A stretch of 64,000 nt of DNA from Euptelea pleiosperma (Eukaryota > Streptophyta > Magnoliopsida > Ranunculales > Eupteleaceae), in the NCBI GenBank assembly GCA_035048495.1, contig CM068553.1, positions 24,863,190 to 24,927,189 of the forward strand, in the 5' to 3' direction. The position numbers and the translations under genes were made by a program. This document shows, piece by piece, positions 1 through 8,180 of this stretch. Numbering within the stretch: position 1 is the first letter of the stretch; each line of letters opens with the position of its first letter. The notes beneath the pieces are model-generated. The model was given only the letters and a program-made list of their open reading frames with translations. It made no database searches and had not been told where the DNA came from.

Positions 1-173
1 AGGTTCTGAGTTCAACTCTCCTTGGGCCACCCCCTAGAAGTAACAATAAGTGGCTCAGTTCACATCAAAGTCTCCTAGAACACTGTGCACATGTGGAGGG
101 GTGACTAATGTGTCTCGGGGACTAGTCGGGTGCTCTAAGAGGCCCAGATATCCTCGGTTTCAAAAAAAAAAAA
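1..173 (+). repeat. tRNA-derived SINE, 3' part
   Basis: The window opens inside a short repeat that ends in a run of A residues near 161-173. A box-B-like stretch (GGTTCTGAGTTCAACTC) lies at its start, and the 3' part carries GTCGGGTGCTCTAAGAG followed by a 'GATATCCTCGG' end. The same 3' module occurs at 58089-58125 next to a clearer box B. This is the pattern of plant Au-like SINEs. The 5' end lies outside the window. It is probably resident in the same UGLYAH intron that received element A. The family assignment is from memory of the consensus style only. Confidence 0.5.
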
Positions 174-199
174 AGAGAGTTTGTGCAAACTGATTTAAT

Positions 200-620
200 A
201 AGGATTGATTATAGGCTGCAAAACAACACTAATCTCAAGCAGTACTGTTTTGGACTCAGTTTTCAGCCCCTTCACCAAAGCTTTATCTTCTAATTTCAAA
301 AGATTATTACCAAAACCCAACTTCTAAATTGACCTCTTACTCCAAATAAGCTTCCCAAGTACTTATAAGTTATAACTCAAGTTAGTAACTTGACTTTTAA
401 TGAAGTTTCTTACAACAACATGTCAACACCTGCTAAAACCTATTCAGAGTTTTAGAAAGTAAGATAAAAAAGCATAAAAAATTCTAAATTAGGAAGAAGT
501 TCATATATTGAAACATGTGCATAAATCCAACGTGGTTGGACCCTACTGTTGATGTCATCAGATGGTTTTGATCATGCTCGGTTTCTGCTCTTATTTCCCT
601 TGTTCAATTAGAGAGGCATG
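200..620 (-). repeat. 3' LTR of element A
   Basis: This block aligns by eye, with gaps, to 3770-4030 joined to 24166-24399. Anchors are 'AGGCTGCAAAACA', 'AAATAAGCTTCC', 'TTAGTAACTT', 'CACCTGCTAAAACC', 'GTTGATGTCATCAGATGG' and 'GAGGCATGTTGGCCCACTTTA'. The last anchor runs to about 640, so the right edge is soft. Divergence is high (many substitutions and indels), so this is an old element. Confidence 0.6.
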
Positions 621-639
621 TTGGCCCACTTTAGAGACT

Positions 640-1026
640 GTATCAGTCCTCTCTCGTGAAGAGAACTTGTCCCCAAGTTCAAATCTTGATACATAGAAAG
701 AGCCTTCACGTTGATCTTCTGCAAATCCTCTTTGCTAACACACATTGTTACGGTGGCTTGTTACATCAAAACTGACCTCCACCTCGTCCATCTTCGTTTC
801 CTCGTCTGTATGAGACAAAAACTTAATGTTTGTCATTATCGCTTTCAATTTTCATTTTGTGTTTGTACTTGAACAAACCGGAGACATTGAAGGTACGGGA
901 AATCTCAAAGACTTGAAGAAGCTCGACCCCCATAGGCGTTGTTACTAATGTTCTTCAAAACTTTAAATGGACTAAATTTTCTTTTTGTTTAATTTGTTGC
1001 AAGTCTTGGTTATAGGCCATCCTTAC
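640..1026 (-). pseudogene. End of gypsy polyprotein (integrase C-terminal remnant) of element A
   Basis: Read on the minus strand across frames, this stretch gives a piece resembling the end of plant gypsy integrases: 'FKVLKNISNNAY', then an 'ISRTFNVS' motif of the 'isrtFNVadL' type that follows the GPF/Y-like region, then 'LFKYK'. Several stops and frameshifts interrupt it, and no intact ORF remains. Its place directly inside the left LTR of A fits the last coding segment of a minus-strand gypsy element. Confidence 0.5.
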
Positions 1027-1217
1027 TGTTGGAACACATGGGTGTAACCAGAGAGAAGAAGATTAGAGAATAGATGGAGATTTAGGGTTAGAGAAGAGAA
1101 AGGGTGAAATCATGTAGAGCTTAAAGAGCTCAATGTTTTCACCAATATTTATAATTCTCATAATTACAAAGACACTCCTACAGAATATAAAATATTACAA
1201 GTAAGCCTTTGACAACA
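1027..1217 (-). repeat. 3' LTR of the Copia remnant
   Basis: The block begins TGTTGGAACAC and ends GACAACA on the + strand, so both ends carry the TG..CA form with a short inverted repeat (TGTTG). A polypurine tract lies immediately outside at 1218-1228. Its length, about 190 bp, is typical of short Copia LTRs. Confidence 0.7.
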
Positions 1218-1229
1218 CTCCTCCTCAAG

Positions 1230-2407
1230 CTGGTGTGAAGATATCTATCATGCACAACTTTGGATAACAGATTCTGCAAGATACCTTTATTGACACCTTT
1301 AGTCAACACATCAGCCACTTGATCAACTATATTGACATAAGGTGTACAAATAAGTCCAAGACATAGTTTCTCCTTTATTTAGTGTCGATCCACTTCAATG
1401 TGCTTCGTCTTGTCATGTTGAATTGGGTTGTGGGCAATATTGATGGCAACTTTGTTGTCACAATACAGGTTCATAGGTGCTTTGACAGGGTAGCCTAGCT
1501 TACTGAGCATAGTCTTCAACCATAATAATTCACACACCGTGAGCCATAGAACGATACTCTGCTTCAGCACTAAAACAGGCGATAACTGGTTGCTTCATAC
1601 TACGCCATTAATCCAGATTACCCCCAACATAAGTACAGTACCCAAATGTAGATCGCTTGTCTGTAATTGATCCCACCCAATCAGCATCTATATAGGCTTC
1701 AACGCAGATGTCCATGCTTGCCAAATAGGAGTCCTTTTCCTGGTGAACCCTTGAAGTAGCTTAGAACTCTGTGAGCTGCCTCAAGATGTGGAGAACGAGG
1801 GGCATGCATGAACTGACTAATAACGCTAACTGCATACGCAATGCCTGGTCGTGTCGGTGAAAGGTAGATAAGTTGCCCAACAGGTCTCTGAAACTGGTTT
1901 GAATCATTAACTAGACCCCCTTCGACATGATTAAGCTAGTGTTGCTATTCAATATGTGTGTCAGCTGGTATTGCTGCTCAATAGGCGTGTCAGCTGGTTT
2001 AGCTCCCAAGTTTCCAGACTCCCATAGGAGATCAAGAACATACTTCCTCTATGAGATGAACACGCCCTGTTTTGATCTAGTAACTTCAATACCCACGAAG
2101 TTTCTTAGGGATCCTGGATCCTTAATTTCAAACTCCATCCCTAGGTACTTCTTCAACTGACAAACCTCATCTGGGTCATCTTCCGTATCCACAATATCAT
2201 CCACATGCACAATAAGAGTAGTAGTACGGCCTTGACTCTTCTGAATGAACAATATATGGTTTGCCTGATTCCGTGAGTATCCCATCTTCTTAACTGCTGA
2301 GTTGAATCTCTCAAACCAGGATTTGGTTGACTGCTTGAACTTATACAATGCTTTCTTCAACTTGCACACGAGTTCTTTACCCCCCAGTTAGGCTGAATCT
2401 AGGAGGT
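1230..2407 (-). pseudogene. Copia RNase H and reverse transcriptase remnant
   Basis: Minus-strand translations match plant Copia. The RNase H end (1379-1570) has 'YCDNKVAINIAHNPIQHD' followed by 'KHIEVDRH'. The RT part (2049-2369) has 'LKKALYKFKQSTKSWFERF' and 'LIVHVDDIVDTEDD'; the catalytic YVDD box is altered to HVDD. Stops and frameshifts separate the pieces. The RT reading is lost upstream of about 2407. This is a dead element. Confidence 0.8.
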
Positions 2408-2412
2408 TCTTG

Positions 2413-2620
2413 TTGCGATTTAGATCGTAACCAGTAGAAGAAGATTTACAGAGAGAAAAAGAGAAATAGTTGTAGAAGCGGAAGAAGGTGAAGAAGGAGA
2501 TTAGGGTTAGAGAGAAGATATGGGAAAGAGAAGAGGTTGAGTAATAATTCAATCTCTCAAACATGTATATATATGATGGGGGAAAAACCCCTACAAGCCA
2601 AAAACGTGGGAAAATTTAGG
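2413..2620 (-). repeat. Copia LTR-like block (family of elements D and G)
   Basis: Starts TGTTGCGATTTAGATCGTAACC, close to the LTR edge at 52180 (TGTTGTGATTTAGG) and the one at 35582 (TGTTGTAAACTAGATTGCC). It continues with an A/G-rich run and an 'ATATATATGATGGGGGAAAA' stretch that also occurs in the 35.6 kb LTR. The far end was not resolved. It could be a solo or truncated LTR inserted in the Copia RT relic. Confidence 0.45.
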
Positions 2621-2798
2621 CTGCAAAACCTTTTCCTTTTGAGGACCTTTTCCTTTTTTCACAAATTGAATATTGCTCGTGTTCACCGAGATATCTTTCA
2701 GAATTTAAGGTTACTAATTTCTACACTACCAAGCCAATATAAGAAAACTTCAAGGTGCGATTCATTGTTAAGCTTTGGAATATCAAGCTTTATCTTGA

Positions 2799-3363
2799 CC
2801 AGTGTTTTTAAAGGCGTAAGCCTCAAGGCGAAGCTCCCAAAAAACGCCTTGAGGCTTAACAGAAAGGCATTTATATAAAGGCAAGAGTGTTAATCTACAA
2901 TTGATTGATGAGGAGGAGGAGAATTTCGGTTTCGACTATTAAGAAGATGATGATGTTCATATAATTGATGAAGGTGCATTTAATTTAGTAAAAGATTGAG
3001 TCTTTGATTGGTGTTGTGCTTTTTTTGTTAGAGTGGTTGGAACTTGGAATTGGAAATATGAAACTTGCAAGTATACTATTTTTTTTGAATTTTTGCTACA
3101 TTTATTTATATATTTAAATAGTATTTGATTGGTGTTGTGCTTTTTTGTTCGAGTGGTTGGAACTTGGAATTGGAAATATGAAACTTAGAAATATATATTT
3201 TTTTAAATTTTTTTATACATTTATTTATATATTTAAAATTTTAAATACTTATCTACCAAAAAAATGCGTACGCGTGAGGCTTACACCTTACGCCTTGAGG
3301 CTTATGCCTCACGGCTTTGGCTAGTGAAGTGCTTCACCTCACACCTTAGCGTTTAAAACATTG
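2799..3363. mobile_element. MITE with CCAGTGTTTTTAAAGGCG terminus
   Basis: The ends form an imperfect inverted repeat: CCAGTGTTTTTAAAGGCG on the left, and CAATGTTTTAAACGC as the reverse complement of the right end. The flanks carry a 7-bp direct repeat ATCTTGA at 2792-2798 and 3364-3370. The sub-terminal sequence is rich in 'CGCCTTGAGGC'. The middle contains a 121-bp tandem duplication whose copies start at 3003 and 3124. No transposase is visible. Confidence 0.65.
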
Positions 3364-3375
3364 ATCTTGACATCA

Positions 3376-3397
3376 TCTCTCTCTCTCTCTCTTGACA
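3376..3397. repeat. CT microsatellite
   Basis: A short run of about eight CT units next to the MITE's right target-site copy. Confidence 0.6.
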
Positions 3398-3399
3398 GC

Positions 3400-3765
3400 T
3401 CAAAAACTTCTCCATAATGATTAGAAACTCGATTAGATCGAGCTTTAACCCCTCCTACTCATCATACGGAGGAACGTTGTAGAGGGGATTTTCCGGTTCC
3501 TCTAGACCTTCAATGTCGTCATCATTGTGTAGAAGTCTTGATTGCTTCAAGCCCCTAAAGAGGCTCTCTACGAGTTGTTGAAGCTCTTGAAAATTCGTGG
3601 TAACTTGCTGCACAAATTTGTCCTCCATGTCATTCACAACTTGTCCTTGATCTATATGAGGTTCAACTACTTGATTCCTTACTCGCCACTTCCTTTAGAA
3701 GCAATGGAACTCGTGAAAATCACAAGCTTCTGTGGTTTTGGTGCTACTTTATGCATACTGATTCA
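3400..3765 (-). pseudogene. Gag N-terminus remnant of element A
   Basis: The minus-strand reading starts near a MASKGSGE-like peptide. It continues in ORF 3455-3637 with 'DKFVQQVTTNFQELQQL', acidic 'HNDDDIEG' and 'LYNVPPYDE'. The position just inside the right LTR and the glutamine/acid-rich helix-like content suit the start of a gypsy gag. No zinc knuckle or capsid domain remains, so the assignment rests mainly on context. Confidence 0.4.
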
Positions 3766-3769
3766 ATAG

Positions 3770-4030
3770 GGAAAATATAGGCTGCAAAACACCATTTCAC
3801 TAAAGATACAACTGCACGAAAATTAAAGAAAATAAACTTGTATCGGAGCAAAAAAAAAAGAAGAAAAGAAATGTCAATACAATCAATAGAAATGCATATA
3901 TAGAGGTTCCCTTTTCCCAAAGCTACATCATTTATTTTCTAAAACTTCTTAACAAAACCCAATTAAATTAACCTTCTTTAAATAAGCTTCCTAATAACTG
4001 CTTATAATTCAGGTTAGTAACTTTACTTTC
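3770..4030 (-). repeat. 5' LTR of element A, proximal segment
   Basis: Direct repeat of the left LTR, with shared blocks 'ATAGGCTGCAAAAC', 'AAATAAGCTTCC' and 'GGTTAGTAACTT'. On the minus strand a TATA-like CTCTATATATGC lies at 3894-3906, as expected in an LTR promoter. The alignment breaks at about 4030 where the LINE begins, and it resumes at 24166. Confidence 0.6.
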
Positions 4031-4037
4031 AATTAGT

Positions 4038-4469
4038 TAGCAACCGAAATCAAGAGCTAGATGGCTTAAGGATGGGGATTAATATTACATACTTACAAAG
4101 TTCTTCCACCGGATTGCAAATGTTAGGAGGAGGTGCAACAATATTTCTTGGCTCATTGTTGACGATCTTCTTACATTGGACAAGGAAGAATTATTGAGGC
4201 TGTCGTGGAGTTCTATCAAACTGTATTTGGAATCTGGCTTTCTTAAGCTTATCATTTATCCTATCCGGCTGGAACAATGTGATTATTTGGAAAGGCAATT
4301 TGAAGACGTAGAGATACTAAAAGCCATAGGAGATTTGAGTGAAGATTGCGTACCTGGACCGGATGGTTTCTCTTTGTTTTTTTTAAGAGATGTTGAGACG
4401 TTATTATAGTTGATTTCATGAATGTGGTTAAGGACTTTAACGATGATGCTTGCTTTTATTGGAACTTGA
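4038..4469 (+). pseudogene. LINE1 ORF2 fragment 1 (RT N-terminal region)
   Basis: The conceptual reading gives 'SRARWLKDGD', 'TKFFHRIANVRR' and 'SEDCVPGPDGFSLFF', matching the segment before the RT palm in plant LINEs (compare '[12 protein letters not shown]' in LINE2). It carries a frameshift near 4085 and a stop near 4408. It ends at the CTTGA target site (4465-4469) of element B. Confidence 0.8.
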
Positions 4470-4857
4470 TGGCGTAGGATGGGAGAACCGCCCTACGATT
4501 TGAGAAAGAACTTTCGGCTTCGCACGGAGAGAGAGTGATTTCACACCACGAGAGAGTTCCTCAAAGAGAAAATCAATATGAAAATTCATTAATCAAGTCA
4601 TGCTTAAAATCAAGGCTTACATCCCTATTTATAGAACCATCTAACCTAACTTTCCTAATTCAAATAAAACTTAAAATAAGAAATTCCTAATACATGTCAA
4701 CTACTGCAATCACTGATAAAAGCCTAATTGGAAACAAAATTAACTTTAATGAGAAAGATCCTAATTAAACTAAAAAAATCTTCTCGAGGTCCACATGCTT
4801 GGCTGGGCACTGATTCGGTGTAGTGGCAGACCATGGAAATAGAATGCTCTCGCATCA
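4470..4857 (-). repeat. 3' LTR of element B
   Basis: It matches 12678-13097 along its whole length. Shared blocks include 'TCAATATGAAAATTCATTAATCAAGTCA', 'CAAGGCTTACATCCCTATTTATAGAACC' and 'ATTCGGTGTAGTGGC' (each longer than quoted here in part). A minus-strand TATA-like CTATAAATAGGG lies at 4624-4636. It is shorter than the right copy, chiefly through the loss of about 23 bp near 4525. Confidence 0.8.
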
Positions 4858-5277
4858 AACCCTCCCGGTTGAAAGAATTCAACCTCGAATTCAAGTGCAG
4901 ACAACCCACTTGGCATAGTTCCCCAATCATCCTGATCAAACGAGTCTCCTACAATATCTACAATAACTGCAACCTTGTGATTAGTTTATTACTTAGTGAT
5001 GCAGGCAAAGAGATAGGTTATCTCTGAGGCATAACTTCCAATATTCATGCCTTCCATCTTTTTGGACCGGGTCACGGATTGGGTCATAGAGTATATGGGT
5101 CGGGTCCAAAGTGGTTATGCTTGTTGGTTATGGGCTCTCCTAATGGGGCTGAACTATTGAGTGGACTTAAGTTGATCGGGCCCATTGGGCCAGGCTGAGA
5201 GTTTAGGTGGGGAATGGATTTGTGGGGTAATGGGCAGGGGCTTAACTTAACGGGTAAAACCCATTGGGCTAGATTGA
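4858..5277 (-). other. Internal 3' region of element B
   Basis: The minus-strand reading next to the LTR gives an 'SFNREGLMREHSIS'-like tail. This is only weakly reminiscent of the last residues of gypsy polyproteins. The rest is GGGCCCA/TTGGGCC-rich sequence without a supported gene. Confidence 0.35.
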
Positions 5278-5285
5278 GTTCTAAG

Positions 5286-5561
5286 CAAGGTTTAAAATTT
5301 TGTTTCGGAGGAATGTCTCGGTCAAGTGAAAAACCAAGACAAACTCCGAAACGAAACATTCACAAAACATTGAAAAAACGAAATTTCCGAAATATTTTCG
5401 GAACATTACAAAACATTTCCGAAACATTACGAAATATTACGAAACATTATTCAAAATCATTAAATTATATTTTTATTTTTTTGGATTGTCTCGGCGAAAC
5501 AAACCGAAACATTACGAAACGAAATGAAATATTACGAAACATTCTGAAATTTTAAACCATG
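5286..5561. mobile_element. MITE with CAAGGTTTAAAATTT terminus, TSD GTTCTAAG
   Basis: The left end CAAGGTTTAAAATTTTG and the reverse complement of the right end, CATGGTTTAAAATTTCAG, form a terminal inverted repeat. An 8-bp duplication GTTCTAAG flanks it at 5278-5285 and 5562-5569. The interior is built from many copies of the short word CGAAACATTA/CCGAAACATT. It has no coding capacity. The 8-bp TSD suggests hAT-type mobilisation. Confidence 0.75.
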
Positions 5562-5819
5562 GTTCTAAGATGTGGGATAGGCTTGTGTTAAAAAGGGTTA
5601 GGTATAAGAGGCTGTACTTGTGGGTTATGGGCAGACTTATTTTAATAGGTTGTATTTTTGACTTCGGGCTGGGATATAAGTGTAAGCCCACATAGAGATA
5701 AAAAATTTGGGCCCGATAGTTAAAGACTCCAACCCCCATTCGATGTCTTCTATCAAAATGGAGGAGGTGGGTTTGCAGGTGAAACCCTAATCTCAACTCG
5801 TACTTGGGGTGGCGACAAT

Positions 5820-5920
5820 AATGGCAACTTCGGATGGTGACGATGATGACGGCGATGACGTCGATGATGATGATGATGATGACTGCGACGATTGTGATGG
5901 TTGTGATGATGGTAGCAAAC
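5820..5920. repeat. GAT/GAC trinucleotide microsatellite
   Basis: Imperfect GATGAC/GATGAT repeats, with six uninterrupted GAT near 5862-5880. The antisense ORF through it encodes a histidine run that is merely a by-product of the repeat. Confidence 0.75.
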
Positions 5921-5989
5921 TCGGGCGACAGTCGACAATGGCGACAGGTGCATCATCTTCATCTTTTTCTTAATTTCACGGAGGGCAGC

Positions 5990-6216
5990 TGTTATCAGAT
6001 ACGTAGAAATACGTATTTATCTTGTATAGGGGTAGTTTTGTAAATACCTCTTATGAGGGTTGTACTTGTCTTTTCTTTATGTAACCCTTTTTCCATAAAT
6101 AAGATTTACGGGGTCATTGTGAATTAACACAAGACATCCAATTCCTCCATCTAATTCTCTCTCTTCATATTGGAAACCATAACTCCTAACCCTAATCTCA
6201 TCTAAGGAATTCAACT
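5990..6216 (+). repeat. 5' LTR of Copia C
   Basis: Begins TGTTATCAGATACGTAG and ends GGAATTCAACT. A TATA-like CATAAATAAGA lies at about 6093. It is the direct repeat of 11479-11716, lacking 11 bp of a TTCTCTC run. Confidence 0.93.
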
Positions 6217-6229
6217 TGGTATCAAAGCC
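6217..6229 (+). other. Primer-binding site of Copia C
   Basis: TGGTATCAAAGCC directly follows the LTR. It is a one-mismatch version of the initiator tRNA-Met complement typical of Copia. Confidence 0.85.
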
Positions 6230-6975
6230 TCACCGAAGGATTGTCAACTGCAGAAGGCACCGGGAGTTTTTTTGTACCTGCTGACGTCATGCTGATGTCA
6301 CCAAACTGTACATATGACGTCAGCACCTGTACGGTCAGTTTGTTCTGAGCTTTTCACTCCTGGTAGATCTCGATCCCCTGGAATTAATGGTGATTTTTGC
6401 TGGATTTTTTGAGCACATCTACATAGTGTTTTGTTGATTCTTCTATACGCAATTTTCGGTACTTGATTTTCGTTTTTCTGGATTTCGGCTCATTGAACAG
6501 GGTTTTTACCCTCATTTCTTCCTTGGATCTGGTTTGTTTTTCCCTTAGAAACCCATTGCACCCATTCTTGCTCCATTCCGTGGAGTATTGAAGGTTTTGG
6601 GTCGAAAAAACCCCCTCTTTGCTACCGCCGGTAACGCCTTTAGCGTTTTTTGGCCTGTCGGTTGGGTCTAAAACTTCCCCAATCTGTTTATAATACCTCC
6701 TAAAAGCTCTAATAGCTTTTCTTCAGTGCTATGCTGGCCTGTGGCAAGTGTTTTGCCTCTATATTTAGCTTTTTTGCCTTAACCCAGCCTCTTATACACC
6801 CTTTCTGATGTTGTATGGGTGTTCTTGATTATTTTGGGAGATCTTTTTGGTTCCTACATACCTATTAGGATCTATTTGGATGATTTCTTGACATTCGATG
6901 CTGGTTTTTAGTCCAATCTGGATCTAAAACTGATCTTCCGCCCGTATTACTAGTTGTTCTTGGCCATTATTCTTC
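6230..6975 (+). other. Copia C 5' leader
   Basis: Untranslated leader between the PBS and the gag start. It is T-rich and contains two TGACGTCA-like palindromes near 6290-6320. No gene is seen. Confidence 0.6.
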
Positions 6976-8180
6976 ATGGCAGATCCTCTACCTCCCGTGG
7001 TTACTCCACCTTCCTTGGTTTCTCCATCCGGGTCAGACGTGAGCACAGAAGTTCCCTTTAGTGGAGTTGGAGGCCCTATAGTGCAGCACTTAGCCTATGA
7101 GAACCCAAGTTTGCAGATCACCTCAGTGAAGTTAGATGGTAAGAGCTACTTACGTTGGGCTCAGGCTGCACGGTTGTTCATTGGGGGCTGTGGGAAACTT
7201 GGCCACACTACAGGAGATACGGTTGAGCCTCCAGATCAGATCCCTCTTATCGACAGTGGCAGACAGATGATCTTACTGTCATGTCATGGCTCCTCAACTC
7301 TATGGAGCCTGATCTCAGTGAGAGTTTCTTATTCATGCGCACAGCGCAAGAGATTTGGGAGATCACTGAGAAGACCTACTCGCAGTAACAGAACAATGGA
7401 CGAGCATTTCAGCTGCGACAGACTATCTCCTACTTCCGGCAAGGGGAGAAGTCTCTTTCTCAGTACTATACTGCTCTCCGTACCTTGTGGCAGGAGTTCG
7501 ATCATTGTTACTCCTATCAGCCTATCAATCCAACAGAGATTGCACCCTTTCGTCGATATATAGAGAAGGGCCGGATCTTTGATTTTCTTGCTGGCCTCAA
7601 TCCTTCTTATGAGCTGGCTCGTGTTTAGATCTTGAGTAGCAGGGTGGATCTTCCCTTTCTTAGTGAGGTGTACACCTATCTTCAGAGTGAAGAGAGTAGG
7701 CGGATCTCTCTTCAGAGTGAGCATCCTCTTCCAGAGCGATCAGCGCTAGTTGCCTCTCCTGCTTATCAGCCTCAGTAGTCACAGCAGCCTCAGAGAGGCT
7801 CCTCTTATCCGACTCTTGTCTCAGCTCCATCCTATGCTCCTACTGGACCTTCGTTTGGGAAGTCCTTGACTAGAGAAAGGCCCAAATGCGATTTCTGTGG
7901 CAAGTTAGGGCATGTGCGTGCCAAATGTTGGAAGTTACATGGTCGCCCTAGCTAGCCAGGGTCTTCTGGTGCTCATACTGCCAGTGTGGATACTTCGGGT
8001 TTAGCTCCTCTTGGACAGTCTCTGACTATCTCTCCGACTGGTGGTATCTCAGCCACTGAGCTTGCAGGCCTTCGACGATTGCTTCAGCAGCTGGATGGTC
8101 CTTCTGCCACACCATCTACCTCCTTTGCCCAGTCAGGTAACCCTAGACCTGCTCATCATGTGTCTTCCATCGTACAGTCC
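6976..8180 (+). pseudogene. gag: Copia C gag
   Basis: The start at 6976 gives MADPLPPVVTPP and the Copia gag signature 'ITSVKLDGKSYLRWAQAARLFI' (quoted in two parts: ITSVKLDGKSYLRW, AQAARLFI) around residues 48-70. A frameshift at about 7245 and stops at about 7627, 7776 and 7953 break the frame. A CCHC zinc knuckle, CDFCGKLGHVRAKC, is readable at about 7887-7930, followed by 'WKLHGRP'. It would form the virus-like particle coat of the retrotransposon, but it is disrupted here. Confidence 0.85.

Larger units (their letters stand above)
1027..2407 (-). mobile_element. Copia remnant (3' LTR plus RNase H/RT), inserted in A
   Basis: A minus-strand Copia 3' end. A short LTR (1027-1217) is preceded on the minus strand by a purine tract (GAGGAGGAG, reverse of 1218-1228), then by RNase H and reverse transcriptase pseudogene sequence. 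The 5' part stops at about 2407, where an unrelated LTR-like block begins. gag, protease and integrase are absent. Confidence 0.75.

Noticed and set aside
5753..5962. ORF rich in histidine (minus) and methionine (plus)
   Set aside because: Both are translations of the GAT/GAC microsatellite inside element B.
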